Shown: one piece after another, positions 45,410-53,698 of the stretch
Numbering within the stretch: position 1 is the stretch's first letter
Layout of the letters: every line of letters begins with the position of its first letter
From: Sporosarcina ureae
Lineage (GTDB): Bacteria; Bacillota; Bacilli; Bacillales_A; Planococcaceae
Assembly (NCBI RefSeq): GCF_002109325.1
Contig: NZ_CP015348.1
Location: 89,501 to 153,500 of the forward strand
DNA length: 64,000 nt
Direction: 5' to 3'
Translations under genes and position numbers: made by a program
The notes under the pieces: generated by a model
Database searches by the model: none
Seen by the model: only the letters and a program-made list of their open reading frames with translations
Told to the model about the DNA's origin: nothing

Positions 45410-45955
45410 ATGACAAAATCAAATATCGGTATTATTTTAGGATCCACACGTGAAGGACGCGTAAGTCCACAAGTAGGAGCATGGGTAAAAGAATTGGCAG
45501 ACAAACGCGGAGATGCGAATTACACGATTATTGATATCGCGGATTATAAATTACCACTTCTGGGCGAAGCAGGCGGCGATGCATCAGGCGCAGCAGCATG
45601 GTCAGAAATTATCGCAAAACAAGACGGGTTCGTATTCATCGTTCAAGAATACAATCACTCCATTTCGGCTTCACTTAAAAATGCATTAGACTACCTTCGC
45701 GTAGAGTGGAACGACAAAGCAGCAGGTATCGTTTCATACGGTTCAGTTGGCGGAGCTCGTGCAGCAGAACATTTACGTGGTATTTTGAGCGAATTATCCG
45801 TAGCGCATGTTCGTGTTCACCCGGCATTATCATTGTTTACAGACTTTGAAAATGGCACAGAACTTAAAGCTGCTGACGTACAGGCCGCTTCAGTAAACCA
45901 AATGTTAGACCAAGTAATTCCTTGGACAACAGCATTGAATACAATCCGTAAATAA
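45410..45955 (+). CDS. NADPH-dependent FMN reductase / quinone or azo reductase-like
   Basis: A 181-aa flavodoxin-fold reductase. The FMN phosphate loop is LGSTREGRVSPQVG, and QEYNHSISASLKNALDYL is the second family motif. Such enzymes do two-electron reduction of quinones and azo compounds, avoiding semiquinones. I choose ATG 45410, with AGGAGG eight bases upstream. The ATG at 45359 is also open, with AAGGAG at looser spacing, and would add 17 residues. It follows the broken dioxygenase by 67 bases and may share its promoter and operator. Confidence 0.85.
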   Translation: MTKSNIGIILGSTREGRVSPQVGAWVKELADKRGDANYTIIDIADYKLPLLGEAGGDASGAAAWSEIIAKQDGFVFIVQEYNHSISASLKNALDYLRVEWNDKAAGIVSYGSVGGARAAEHLRGILSELSVAHVRVHPALSLFTDFENGTELKAADVQAASVNQMLDQVIPWTTALNTIRK

Positions 45956-46041
45956 GCTAAAGGTATAAAGTTTTCTATATAGGTCATAGTAATAGAGTGT
46001 TTACACTTAAATACAACGATTTCAGATACAACCAAATTGAA

Positions 46042-46059
46042 TATATTGAATTCGAGACA
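46042..46059 (+). promoter_or_regulatory. MhqR-like operator C
   Basis: TATATTGAATTCGAGACA matches 15 of 18 bases of the MhqR palindrome and is almost identical to operator A. It overlaps the -35 of the yceI-like promoter. Confidence 0.7.
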
Positions 46060-46074
46060 GTTACATTGTATAAT
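46046..46074 (+). promoter_or_regulatory. SigA promoter of the YceI-family gene
   Basis: TTGAAT (46046-46051), 17 bases, TATAAT (46069-46074), 36 bases before the start codon. The operator above covers the -35. Confidence 0.75.
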
Positions 46075-46109
46075 GGTCTTAATACGTAAATAAAAAGGAG
46101 AGTTTTAAC

Positions 46110-46634
46110 ATGACAAAATGGAATGTAGATGCAGCGCACACGAACGTAGGGTTTTCAGTAAGACATATGATGGTATCCAATGTAAGAGGTAGCTTCACTG
46201 GAGTGGAAGGATCGGTTACTGGAGATCTAGATAATTTAACAGATGCGAAGATTGACTTCAAGATTGATGTGAACACGATCAATACAAATAATGAAGATCG
46301 TGATAACCACCTTCGTTCAGCTGATTTCTTTAATGTAGAACAGTATCCGACTATCACATTTGATTCGACTGAAATTGTCAAAACAGGAGAAGACGAATAC
46401 GATGTAACTGGCGATTTGACAGTTAAAGATGTTACGAAGAAAACTACATTTAACGTATCGCGTACGGGAGCTGGGAAAAATCCTTGGGGTGTGGATGTAG
46501 TTGGATTTGAAACAGCTATCAAAATTTCTAGAAAAGAATATGGTTTAACTTGGAACCAAGCGCTAGAAACAGGCGGCGTATTAGTAGGCGACGATATTAA
46601 AATCACAGTAGAACTTCAAGTGAATCCAGCATAA
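46110..46634 (+). CDS. YceI-family lipid/isoprenoid-binding protein
   Basis: A 174-aa lipocalin-like YceI protein (WNVDAAHTNVGFSVRHMMVSN, LRSADFFNVEQYPTITFDS, GVDVVGFETAIKISRKEYGL). Family members bind polyisoprenoid or quinone-like chains. No signal peptide, so it is cytoplasmic. ATG after AAAAAGGAGAG. The operator in its promoter suggests co-control with the neighbouring dioxygenases. Confidence 0.9.
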   Translation: MTKWNVDAAHTNVGFSVRHMMVSNVRGSFTGVEGSVTGDLDNLTDAKIDFKIDVNTINTNNEDRDNHLRSADFFNVEQYPTITFDSTEIVKTGEDEYDVTGDLTVKDVTKKTTFNVSRTGAGKNPWGVDVVGFETAIKISRKEYGLTWNQALETGGVLVGDDIKITVELQVNPA

Positions 46635-46730
46635 CGAATAGACGATACTCGCCTCTTTCTGATTGAATAGGATTACTTGAGCCACTAGTTAGTTAATGAA
46701 AAAATAGTAAAACTAAGTGAGATGATAAGT

Positions 46731-47180
46731 ATGAATGCAAAAGATCAACTGGAAGAGGCATTATCTCTGAAATTATTCGTTGTTCTAACCCGTGCTGTAG
46801 AGTCAATAAAAAAGCGTGTCATTGAAGATATAAAATGTTTGGGTTTAAACCCGACAGAGTTCGCGGTTCTGGAATTCATTTACAGCAAAGGTGATCAACC
46901 GATACAAAAAATTGGTGAGAAAGTGTTAATTGCCAGTAGTAGTATTACGTATGTGGTCGATCAGTTGGAAAAGAAACAGTTGTTAAAGCGAAAACCGTGT
47001 CCGAAAGATCGTCGGGTCATCCATGCTACGTTGACCACTGAAGGAACCGAACTGATGAATCAAGTCTTTCCAGAACATAAAAAAGCGATGAAAGAAATTT
47101 TTAGTGGATTAGACGTAAAAGAAAAGCAAGAAGTAATTGAACAGCTGAAAAAAGTAGGCTTTCACGCGCAAAACTTGTAA
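46731..47180 (+). CDS. MarR-family regulator, MhqR-like
   Basis: A 149-aa MarR-type winged-helix protein (GLNPTEFAVLEFIYSKGDQPIQ, then the recognition helix in VLIASSSITYVVDQLEKKQLLKRK with DRRVIHATLT as wing). It resembles B. subtilis MhqR, the repressor of quinone-inducible dioxygenases and azoreductase, in sequence and in the genes around it. One Cys in the DNA-binding domain (KPCPKDRR) and one in helix 1-2 (IKCLGLN). ATG 46731 is preferred to ATG 46722 on spacing to a weak GTGAG. It is the natural candidate to bind the four palindromes nearby. Confidence 0.82.
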   Translation: MNAKDQLEEALSLKLFVVLTRAVESIKKRVIEDIKCLGLNPTEFAVLEFIYSKGDQPIQKIGEKVLIASSSITYVVDQLEKKQLLKRKPCPKDRRVIHATLTTEGTELMNQVFPEHKKAMKEIFSGLDVKEKQEVIEQLKKVGFHAQNL

Positions 47181-47192
47181 CTTTTCATTTGA

Positions 47193-47210
47193 TACCTCGA
47201 ATTCGTACTA
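47193..47210 (+). promoter_or_regulatory. MhqR-like operator D
   Basis: TACCTCGAATTCGTACTA matches 14 of 18 bases of the MhqR palindrome, with the core CTCGAATTCG intact. It lies 50 bases before the intact dioxygenase gene, in the gap after the MarR gene. Confidence 0.6.
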
Positions 47211-47258
47211 GATTAATTGATTTTAATTATATAGTGAATAACAAAAGGAGTGCGAAAT

Positions 47259-48194
47259 ATGATGAAGCAAACTAGTGGTATCCATCACATTACAGCTATT
47301 GTTGGGCATCCTCAAGAAAACGTCGATTTTTATGCAGGCGTTTTAGGTTTACGTTTAGTGAAAAAAACAGTGAACTTTGATGATCCAGGTACGTACCATT
47401 TATATTTCGGTAATGAAGGCGGCAAACCAGGTTCGATTATCACGTTCTTCCCATGGGCAATTGCCTATCAAGGGAAAATAGGAGATGGCCAAGTAGGTGT
47501 AACTTCTTATGTTGTTCCTCTTGGAGCACTAATGTTTTGGGAACAACGCTTAGCCAAATTTAACGTGGATGTAACGAAGACAGAACGATTTGGTGAGCAG
47601 TACCTACAGTTTAATGACCCACATGGTCTTCAACTTGAACTAGTGGAGCGTGCGGAAGGTGAACAGAATGCCTGGACATTTGGAGGCGTGACACCTGAAG
47701 TAGCGATTAAAGGTTTCGGTGGCGCTACTTTATATTCTTCACAACCGACTAAAACAGCAGATCTATTGGAAAACGTCATGGGGCTTGAACGGATCGAAAA
47801 AGAGGGAGACTATATTCGTTTCCGTTCATCCGCAGACATTGGAAATATTGTCGATCTCAAAGCAACTTCAACGGGTAAAGGTCAAATGGGCGTCGGAACT
47901 GTTCACCATATTGCGTGGAGAGCGATTGATGACGAAGATCAATTGGAATGGCAAGACCATGTTTCAGAACATGGGTATGGCGTGACGGCAGTTAAAGATC
48001 GAAACTACTTCAATGCGATTTACTTTAGAGAGCATGGAGAAATTTTATTCGAAATTGCGACGGATCCTCCAGGCTTTGCGCATGATGAGTCGGAAGAAAC
48101 GATGGGACAAGAATTGAAATTACCTGCACAATATGAGCAACAACGTGATGAAATGGAGCGCAGATTGATACCGATTACTGTCCGTGAATTGTAA
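47259..48194 (+). CDS. VOC-family ring-cleaving dioxygenase (MhqO/MhqA-like)
   Basis: A 311-aa two-module vicinal-oxygen-chelate protein. Metal ligands are visible in SGIHHITAIV, GTVHHIAWRA and LFEIATDPPGF; LGLRLVKKTVNFDDPGTYHLYF is the family's hallmark stretch. B. subtilis MhqA, MhqE and MhqO, its closest kind, are induced by hydroquinones and catechols. ATG 47259 has AAAAGGAG eight bases upstream. It is the intact paralogue of the broken gene at 44359, so the function is probably kept. Confidence 0.88.
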   Translation: MMKQTSGIHHITAIVGHPQENVDFYAGVLGLRLVKKTVNFDDPGTYHLYFGNEGGKPGSIITFFPWAIAYQGKIGDGQVGVTSYVVPLGALMFWEQRLAKFNVDVTKTERFGEQYLQFNDPHGLQLELVERAEGEQNAWTFGGVTPEVAIKGFGGATLYSSQPTKTADLLENVMGLERIEKEGDYIRFRSSADIGNIVDLKATSTGKGQMGVGTVHHIAWRAIDDEDQLEWQDHVSEHGYGVTAVKDRNYFNAIYFREHGEILFEIATDPPGFAHDESEETMGQELKLPAQYEQQRDEMERRLIPITVREL

Positions 48195-48334
48195 TCCATC
48201 AACTCGTCTTGTTCTGAAGTGACTACTTTAAAGAAGTTAGTGAAAGGTGTGTACATGTTCGTCTACTGTTTAACAGACGGCATTTCTATCCTGCACTGAC
48301 TTTTTTTTTATATATTTGAAATTTTATTTTAAAA

Positions 48335-48423
48335 AGGAGTATCCTTATTCAGAAAGCTCTCTATATAGCTAGTGAAGAGGCAAATAGCTGCCACTTACAA
48401 CAAGTTAATAGGGGGAAACTAGT
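48335..48423 (+). promoter_or_regulatory. Leader copy 1: degenerate upstream ORF / RNA element
   Basis: AAGGAGTATCCTT (48334-48346) is a small hairpin containing a ribosome binding site. Then come ATT at 48347 and codons related to the leader peptide of copy 2 (QKALYIASEEANSCHL). CTATATAG and an AGTG/CACT pair are also shared. Here the start is ATT and the stop is out of frame, so copy 1 seems degenerate as a peptide gene. Confidence 0.45.
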
Positions 48424-48777
48424 ATGCAACTTAACCATGAATCGTTTCTACAATTTCATCCACAGACAGCGGAGAAGATCGGACTCAATGAATCGATGTT
48501 TTTGCAGCAAATCCACGAGCTGTCTTTCGGTCCGTATGATACGGAAGAAGGGACGCAGTGGGTGCGCAGGTCGTATAAAGAGTGGCATGCTGTGATGAGT
48601 TTCTGGTCAATGGCTACGATTATTCGTGCAATACGAAAACTGGAGAAGTCCGGCTGCATTTATTCGAAGCGACAGAACTTTGGAGAAAAGATGTACCTCG
48701 TGGATTATGAAGTATGTAAGTCGAATGCGATACATTTGCTTCAACCAGCGAGCGAGGAAGTAGTGAATATCAACTAA
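48424..48777 (+). CDS. Small replication-organizer-like protein (N-terminal domain only)
   Basis: A 117-aa protein similar to the first ~110 residues of the 289-aa protein at 50203 (GLNESMFLQQIHELSFGPYD against GLNEALFLQQLHFRS; RRSYKEWHAVMSFWSMATIIRAIRKLEKSG against the matching winged-helix region, quoted only in part). This is the winged-helix part found in phage replisome organizer or DnaD-like proteins. The C-terminal phage domain is missing. Start ATG after AGGGGGAA. A terminator follows. It and its paralogue flank an insertion sequence; function is unknown. Confidence 0.65.
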   Translation: MQLNHESFLQFHPQTAEKIGLNESMFLQQIHELSFGPYDTEEGTQWVRRSYKEWHAVMSFWSMATIIRAIRKLEKSGCIYSKRQNFGEKMYLVDYEVCKSNAIHLLQPASEEVVNIN

Positions 48778-48791
48778 TGTGTAATACGAAT

Positions 48792-48821
48792 GAGTGGAGG
48801 CTTATGCTTCCGCTCTTTTTT
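48792..48821 (+). terminator. Terminator after the small replication-organizer-like gene
   Basis: GAGTGGAGGC and GCTTCCGCTC arms (two G-U pairs), TTAT loop, then TTTTTT. Confidence 0.82.
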
Positions 48822-48836
48822 CGTGGAGTTTTGTAG

Positions 48837-48849
48837 CTAGAAAAAATAG
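48837..48849 (+). repeat. 13-bp direct repeat, left of IS30-family element
   Basis: CTAGAAAAAATAG, identical to 50096-50108 on the other side of the element; a probable target-site duplication. Confidence 0.65.
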
Positions 48850-50095
48850 CCTAAATTGCAATATTAAGTTAGCCACTTAGATAAAATCCAGTGTATGTAT
48901 GAAGGGGGCTGTTATCCCTCTATCGATAATCTCTTTTTGAAAATACTAAGCTAACCTAGCTAACTCTTGTTCAAACAAAACGGATGGCTGTCGATAGTTC
49001 AAAATCTTCCTGGGCAACTGATTCAATGTCTGATAAATATGTTGAATAGACGCTGTAGAGTAATCAGAAATCGCTTTTCCTTTGGGAATATATCGTCTGA
49101 GAAGTCCGTTGTGTCGCTCGTTGGACCCTCTTTCATACGGTGCGTATGGACGAGCGAAATAGACGTCCGTGACCCCTTGAAGACTCGTTGTTAGATTAGA
49201 AAACTCGCTGCCGTTATCTGACGTAATCGTTTTAAATACTTGAGGAAACAGCTCGCCGAAATCCTGTCGTAATTGGTTCATCGCATAGTCCACTGAATCG
49301 TGATCTTGATCGTCTAGTAGAATCGCATAATAGTTTCTCGTTTTACGTTCAACGAGTGTCAGTAACGCGTTGTCATCAGACTTCTGTCCTTCTACCGTAT
49401 CAATTTCCCAATGACCGAATTCTTGACGGTTATCAATTTCAACGGGACGTTCAGCGATACTCATGCCCAGAATACGACGGTTTCTACGGATGCGTTTCAC
49501 TTTGGTGTTCCGTCTTAGTTTCATCGGCAAGTCTATGTTTCGAACGCGTAATATGTCTAAATCAATGTAGTTATAAAGGGTTTTCGTGGACACTGTAGGT
49601 CGGTCTATCCATTCGTTTTGAAGGCTTATAAATCCAACAACCGCATCTGGCGACCAGTCCTCATCTAGGATCTTCTCACATGCGAAATCGATAAATTCAC
49701 TCGCGATAAGCAACTTACTTTTCGCCCCGCACTGAAGTCGATTTCGTTCATAGATCGCCTGTCCCGTTTCAGCGAAATAGGCTGTATAGGGCGTGCGTCC
49801 AGTTTGAAGTTGAGTCGTGGTTCCACGCTCTAATTCATTGGCAATGGTTTGATGAACGCGTCCTAAGCGTCTGCCAATCTCTCGGTTGGTGTGCCCGTCC
49901 TTGTGAAGCGCCTCGATTTGACCGCGCTCAAAAGCTGACAGGTGTTTATTTTTACGGTTTTGTATGGTATTCTCAAGTTGTGCCACTATAAAACTTCCTC
50001 TCATTGTTTGTCTCGTAACTTCAATGATACACGAAATTTTATAGTGGCATTTTTTTATTTGAATTTAGATGGCTAACTTGATTGTACAATTGGCC
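48850..50095 (-). mobile_element. IS30-family insertion sequence
   Basis: About 1,246 bp between two copies of CTAGAAAAAATAG. The ends are imperfect inverted repeats: AATTG then AAGTTAGCCA on the left (48854-48876) and the complement of AATTG...AAGTTAGCCA on the right (about 50068-50092). The outermost four bases do not match each other. It carries one transposase gene on the minus strand. Removing it joins the small gene's terminator to the leader of the downstream paralogue. Confidence 0.82.
48946..49986 (-). CDS. IS30-family transposase
   Basis: A 346-aa transposase. An N-terminal helix-turn-helix (LSAFERGQIEALHKDGHTN, then IGRRLGRVHQTIANELERG) precedes the DDE domain: first Asp in FGHWEIDTVEG, second Asp in TITSDNGSEFSN, Glu in SNERHNGLLRRYIPKG. 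All three are present, so the enzyme looks active. I choose GTG 49986, 7 bases after AGAGGAAG; the ATG at 50004 precedes that site. It fills most of the element. Confidence 0.9.
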   Translation of the reverse strand: MAQLENTIQNRKNKHLSAFERGQIEALHKDGHTNREIGRRLGRVHQTIANELERGTTTQLQTGRTPYTAYFAETGQAIYERNRLQCGAKSKLLIASEFIDFACEKILDEDWSPDAVVGFISLQNEWIDRPTVSTKTLYNYIDLDILRVRNIDLPMKLRRNTKVKRIRRNRRILGMSIAERPVEIDNRQEFGHWEIDTVEGQKSDDNALLTLVERKTRNYYAILLDDQDHDSVDYAMNQLRQDFGELFPQVFKTITSDNGSEFSNLTTSLQGVTDVYFARPYAPYERGSNERHNGLLRRYIPKGKAISDYSTASIQHIYQTLNQLPRKILNYRQPSVLFEQELARLA

Positions 50096-50108
50096 CTAGA
50101 AAAAATAG
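50096..50108 (+). repeat. 13-bp direct repeat, right of IS30-family element
   Basis: CTAGAAAAAATAG, identical to the copy at 48837-48849. Confidence 0.65.
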
Positions 50109-50127
50109 TTTGAATAGGAGTATCCTT

Positions 50128-50190
50128 ATGCAAAAAGCCTTCTATATAGTAAGTGAAGTGGTGAATTGCTATCACTTACATACTTTTTAG
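50128..50190 (+). CDS. Possible 20-residue leader peptide before the replication-organizer gene
   Basis: ATG at 50128 has AGGAG seven bases upstream and reads MQKAFYIVSEVVNCYHLHTF, ending in TAG at 50188-50190. That TAG lies inside the AGGAGG of the next gene (start 50203), so its translation would affect the downstream gene. The ribosome site AGGAG sits in the small hairpin AGGAGTATCCT, and TAAGTGA/TCACTTA (50150-50156 and 50172-50178) form a second hairpin within the frame. A related sequence precedes the paralogue at 48424. Whether it is translated or acts only as RNA is not known. Confidence 0.45.
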   Translation: MQKAFYIVSEVVNCYHLHTF

Positions 50191-50202
50191 GAGGAATTCA
50201 GT

Positions 50203-51072
50203 ATGAAGTTATTAATCAATGAACAGCCATTACAATTATTGCCGTCTCTTGTCCATTTAGTCGGATTGAATGAGGCGTTATTTCTGCAACAACTGCATTT
50301 CCGCTCACTCATTTCAAAAAATGTACGCGACGACTATCGGTGGGTGTACAAAACCGTTGATCAATGGCAGGAGGAATTTTCATTCTTGTCATGTATGACG
50401 ATCAAACGCACGATCTATAATTTGGAAAAGCAAGGATACCTCATTTCGACTTCGCAATATAACAAAATGAAAATCGATAAGACGAAATGGTATCGGATTG
50501 ATTATACTAAACTACCGGTTTTTTCTAGTCAAGATGATACGTCGGTAGAAGAAACGGTACTAGCAAAAAGTGAACTGGAAGTAGATCATGCGATGTTTCA
50601 ATCTGATACAACGGACGTTTCACTTCGAAACGCTGTGTCATACCAACATGAAACGAGGGACTGTACCAATGTGAGACGGCCTATAACCAAAGAACTTAAA
50701 GAAATTAAAGAAATAAAGAATAAAGAGCTTGTCGAGAAGCCTCTCGACGTTACGCATTTCGTCATTTCGTATTTGAACGAGAAAACCGGTAAGCAATTTA
50801 AAACAACATCTGCAGCAACTAAGAAATTTATCAACGCAAGAGTGAAAGAAGGCTATACACAACAAGATTTCATACAAGTCATTGATCTCAAAGTTACGCA
50901 GTGGAATAACAATCCTGAATACCGTGCATACTTACGTCCTTCCACGTTATTCAACCCGACGAACTTTGAAAACTATTTGAATGAACAACCGGTAATTCCT
51001 ACACAAGCTGTGCAAAGGCATGTGTATCGCGCGCCTGTATTGGATTTTAGCCGAGGTGAGAATCTAGGCTAG
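50203..51072 (+). CDS. Phage-replisome-organizer-like protein with conserved phage C-terminal domain
   Basis: A 289-aa protein. Residues about 1-110 are a winged-helix domain shared with the protein at 48424; a polar linker with a charged repeat (KELKEIKEIKNKEL) follows; the C-terminal ~80 residues match the domain found at the end of phage replication proteins (VISYLNEKTGKQFKTTSAAT, then YRAYLRPSTLFNPTNFENYL). Such proteins bind DNA and recruit helicase in phages. No other phage gene is nearby, so it is probably a domesticated or orphan copy. ATG after AGGAGG. Confidence 0.75.
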   Translation: MKLLINEQPLQLLPSLVHLVGLNEALFLQQLHFRSLISKNVRDDYRWVYKTVDQWQEEFSFLSCMTIKRTIYNLEKQGYLISTSQYNKMKIDKTKWYRIDYTKLPVFSSQDDTSVEETVLAKSELEVDHAMFQSDTTDVSLRNAVSYQHETRDCTNVRRPITKELKEIKEIKNKELVEKPLDVTHFVISYLNEKTGKQFKTTSAATKKFINARVKEGYTQQDFIQVIDLKVTQWNNNPEYRAYLRPSTLFNPTNFENYLNEQPVIPTQAVQRHVYRAPVLDFSRGENLG

Positions 51073-51134
51073 ATAGTGAATGTGAACGAGAAAGTAAATC
51101 TTTGAAAAAAGTTGTTCTTTTAGAACCCGAAAGA

Positions 51135-51163
51135 TTGACACATCGCCTATAAAAAAGCATGAT
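51135..51163 (+). promoter_or_regulatory. SigA promoter of the DHA2 exporter gene
   Basis: TTGACA (51135-51140), 17 bases, CATGAT (51158-51163), about 60 bases before the start codon. Confidence 0.6.
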
Positions 51164-51224
51164 AAGAATAAATGAACGGTACCTATATTGCCGAATTCAA
51201 GTGATCAACGAAAGAGGTTTTCAG

Positions 51225-52688
51225 ATGGACGAACAGAAATACGAATACTTGGCGGATAATCCGAATATCAAAGTGATACCCATTATGCTTGCACTGATCA
51301 TCGGCGCATTCTTCGCTATTCTAAACGAAACATTATTGAACATCGCACTTATTACGTTAATGGATCAATTTTCGATTACATTACCTACTGTGCAATGGAT
51401 GGCGACAGGCTTCATGCTCGTCATGGCAGTGGTCATTCCCATCTCAGCATTACTAATCCAATGGTTCACAACGCGCCAGCTATTCCTTGGTACTATGACC
51501 GTCTTCACTATCGGAACGATCGTAGCAGCGAGTGCACCGACGTTCGCAATTCTTTTAACAGGACGATTAATTCAAGCTGTTGGAACAGGCTTGCTCATGC
51601 CGATCATCTTCAATGTATTCCTACTCATTTATCCGCCACATAAACGCGGAAAGATTATGGGACTTATCGGACTTGTCATCATGTTTGCGCCCGCAATTGG
51701 TCCGACGTTATCAGGCGTCATCGTGGAATACTTAGGATGGCGTTATCTATTCTTGTTAGTCATTCCATTCGCGCTATTCTCGATTGCCTTCGGTTTTAAA
51801 TACTTGATCAACGTTACCGAAGTCACAAAGCCTAAAATCGATTATCTTTCATTGGTCTACTCATCGATCGGCTTTGGTTCACTCGTCTATGGGTTCAGCT
51901 CTGTTGGTAACAGCGCAAAAGGTTTTGCAGATCCGCTCGTCTTACTGTTTATTAGCATCGGAGTGATCGGGATCGTCCTGTTCGTGCTACGTCAGTTGAA
52001 GCTAGAAGAACCGATCATGAATATGCGTGTGTTCCGTTACCCAATGTTCACACACGCCGTCATTCTGTTTCTGATCATCATTATGGCGATGTTCGCATCG
52101 GAAATTATCTTGCCTATTTACATGCAAGGTCCTCTCGCATTAACTGCTGCCACAGCCGGTTTGATTTTACTGCCAGGCAGTATACTAAACGGTATTATGT
52201 CACCATTCATGGGCTCACTATTTGATAAGTTCGGACCTCGTGTGCTGATGATACCTGCTACGATCGTATTGAGTGCAACGATGTTCATGATGAGCCGGTT
52301 AACGCTCGAGACACCGATTTGGGTTGTCGTCGTCAGTTATATTTTACTAATGCTTGCGGTCTCTGCCATTATGATGCCTGCCGAGACGAACGGATTAAAT
52401 CAACTCCCTAAGAAATTATATCCGCACGGTACAGCGGTGATGTCGACGCTACAACCTGTCGCTGGTGCAATCGGCGTGTCGGTGTTCATTAGTATTATGA
52501 ACGCGAGACAACTGCACTTCCTAGAGAAGTCTCAGACGCCTACAGATGCGTTAACAGCAGATCTCGCACTCGTTGCTGGAGTAGAGCTTGTGTACTTCAT
52601 CGCGTTTGCTATGTCGCTCGTGGCGGTCGTGCTGTCATTCATCGTCTATCGTGCAACACCTGAAGATTATGTAGAAGAAAACAAGTAA
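51225..52688 (+). CDS. DHA2-family MFS drug exporter (EmrB/QacA type)
   Basis: A 487-aa membrane protein with 14 predicted transmembrane segments. The first helix bears the DHA2 motif NETLLNIALITLMDQF, followed by TVQWMATGFMLVMAVVIPIS and, after helix 4, GRLIQAVGTGLLMPI. The family exports drugs and lipophilic compounds using the proton gradient. The ATG at 51225 has AAGAGG seven bases upstream; the longer frame starts inside the promoter. Monocistronic, with a terminator after it. Confidence 0.88.
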   Translation: MDEQKYEYLADNPNIKVIPIMLALIIGAFFAILNETLLNIALITLMDQFSITLPTVQWMATGFMLVMAVVIPISALLIQWFTTRQLFLGTMTVFTIGTIVAASAPTFAILLTGRLIQAVGTGLLMPIIFNVFLLIYPPHKRGKIMGLIGLVIMFAPAIGPTLSGVIVEYLGWRYLFLLVIPFALFSIAFGFKYLINVTEVTKPKIDYLSLVYSSIGFGSLVYGFSSVGNSAKGFADPLVLLFISIGVIGIVLFVLRQLKLEEPIMNMRVFRYPMFTHAVILFLIIIMAMFASEIILPIYMQGPLALTAATAGLILLPGSILNGIMSPFMGSLFDKFGPRVLMIPATIVLSATMFMMSRLTLETPIWVVVVSYILLMLAVSAIMMPAETNGLNQLPKKLYPHGTAVMSTLQPVAGAIGVSVFISIMNARQLHFLEKSQTPTDALTADLALVAGVELVYFIAFAMSLVAVVLSFIVYRATPEDYVEENK

Positions 52689-52692
52689 TAGA

Positions 52693-52728
52693 AAAAACCT
52701 CAATTCTTGAATTGGAATTGAGGTTTTT
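52693..52728. terminator. Bidirectional terminator between the exporter and pdxK
   Basis: AAAAACCTCAATTC and its complement around an 8-base loop, T-runs on both strands. Confidence 0.88.
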
Positions 52729-52753
52729 ATATATCGTTTTCATGATCTACTTT

Positions 52754-53593
52754 TCATAACAACATCCGTAAATACGTCTCAAAATTCACTCCCGCCACCA
52801 TTGGCGTATTTTGTAAAGCGGTATCTTCTATCGCAGCTACGAGGAATTCTTCTGCTAGTTGAATCGCTTGTTCCGTTTTCATACCACGCATACGTCCACC
52901 CATCAGCACAGAAGCAAATAAATCCCCAGTACCTGAATAACTTTTGCCGTTGTAAGGGACAGAACTGTAATACGTTTCATTTTCGCTTATATATAGATTC
53001 CCAACAGAATGATCTTTACTTGGTGGATGGACACCTGTAATAATAATCTCGGCACCCGTAGCGTTTTGCAACTGCTTACCTGCTTCCTCTACAATATTCA
53101 AGAAATCCTCTTCACTAGTGCAACTATGTAGCGTGTCGTAATCATACCCCGTCAACAAACAGCATTCCGTAATGTTCGGTGTAATAATATCTGCTTGTGC
53201 CACAAGAACTTTCATCTGTTTGAGAAGTTCGGCGTCAAAGTTATCGTACGCTTTGCCTTTATCCCCAAGCACAGGATCCACGAGTAAAAGTGTTTCGCTC
53301 GTATGGAAATGTTCAAGGAAATCTAAAATATGGTGAATTTCTTCTTTACCTGTAATATAGCCCGTTTGAATACCGTCAAAAGAAACGTCAAGCTTTTTCC
53401 ACTCATTTGTAAAAGCGGGGATTATACGCGTTAAGTCTTCACAGAAATAACTCGGATATTCCGTTTGTGACGATAGAACCGCAGTAGGTAACGGACAAGC
53501 TTGAACGCCCATCACCGAAAGCACTGGGATGGCGGCAGTCAGTGAACATTTACCGAATGATGACAGGTCTTGAATAACAGCAACTTTTTTCAT
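52754..53593 (-). CDS. Pyridoxamine / pyridoxal kinase
   Basis: A 279-aa ribokinase-fold kinase that phosphorylates B6 vitamers to salvage pyridoxal phosphate. It begins VIQDLSSFGKCSLTAAIPVL, has DPVLGDKGKAYDN and TPNITECCLLTG in the middle, and the anion-hole/catalytic motif SYSGTGDLFASVLMG. It belongs to the pyridoxamine kinase type of Firmicutes. ATG after ACGGAGG. Stands alone. Confidence 0.88.
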   Translation of the reverse strand: MKKVAVIQDLSSFGKCSLTAAIPVLSVMGVQACPLPTAVLSSQTEYPSYFCEDLTRIIPAFTNEWKKLDVSFDGIQTGYITGKEEIHHILDFLEHFHTSETLLLVDPVLGDKGKAYDNFDAELLKQMKVLVAQADIITPNITECCLLTGYDYDTLHSCTSEEDFLNIVEEAGKQLQNATGAEIIITGVHPPSKDHSVGNLYISENETYYSSVPYNGKSYSGTGDLFASVLMGGRMRGMKTEQAIQLAEEFLVAAIEDTALQNTPMVAGVNFETYLRMLL

Positions 53594-53698
53594 GGAAATC
53601 CTCCGTAACTAGCTTTGTATTATACGTATCATAGCATAAAAATGCTGTAGTATACTGGCAGATCTACGGTGGTAGAAAAGTGAATCTAGTCATCCTTT

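Noticed and set aside
48240..48312. Terminator after the intact dioxygenase
   Set aside because: The CTGTT/AACAG hairpin near 48267-48277 lies about 20 bases or more from the T-run, so it is not a convincing terminator.
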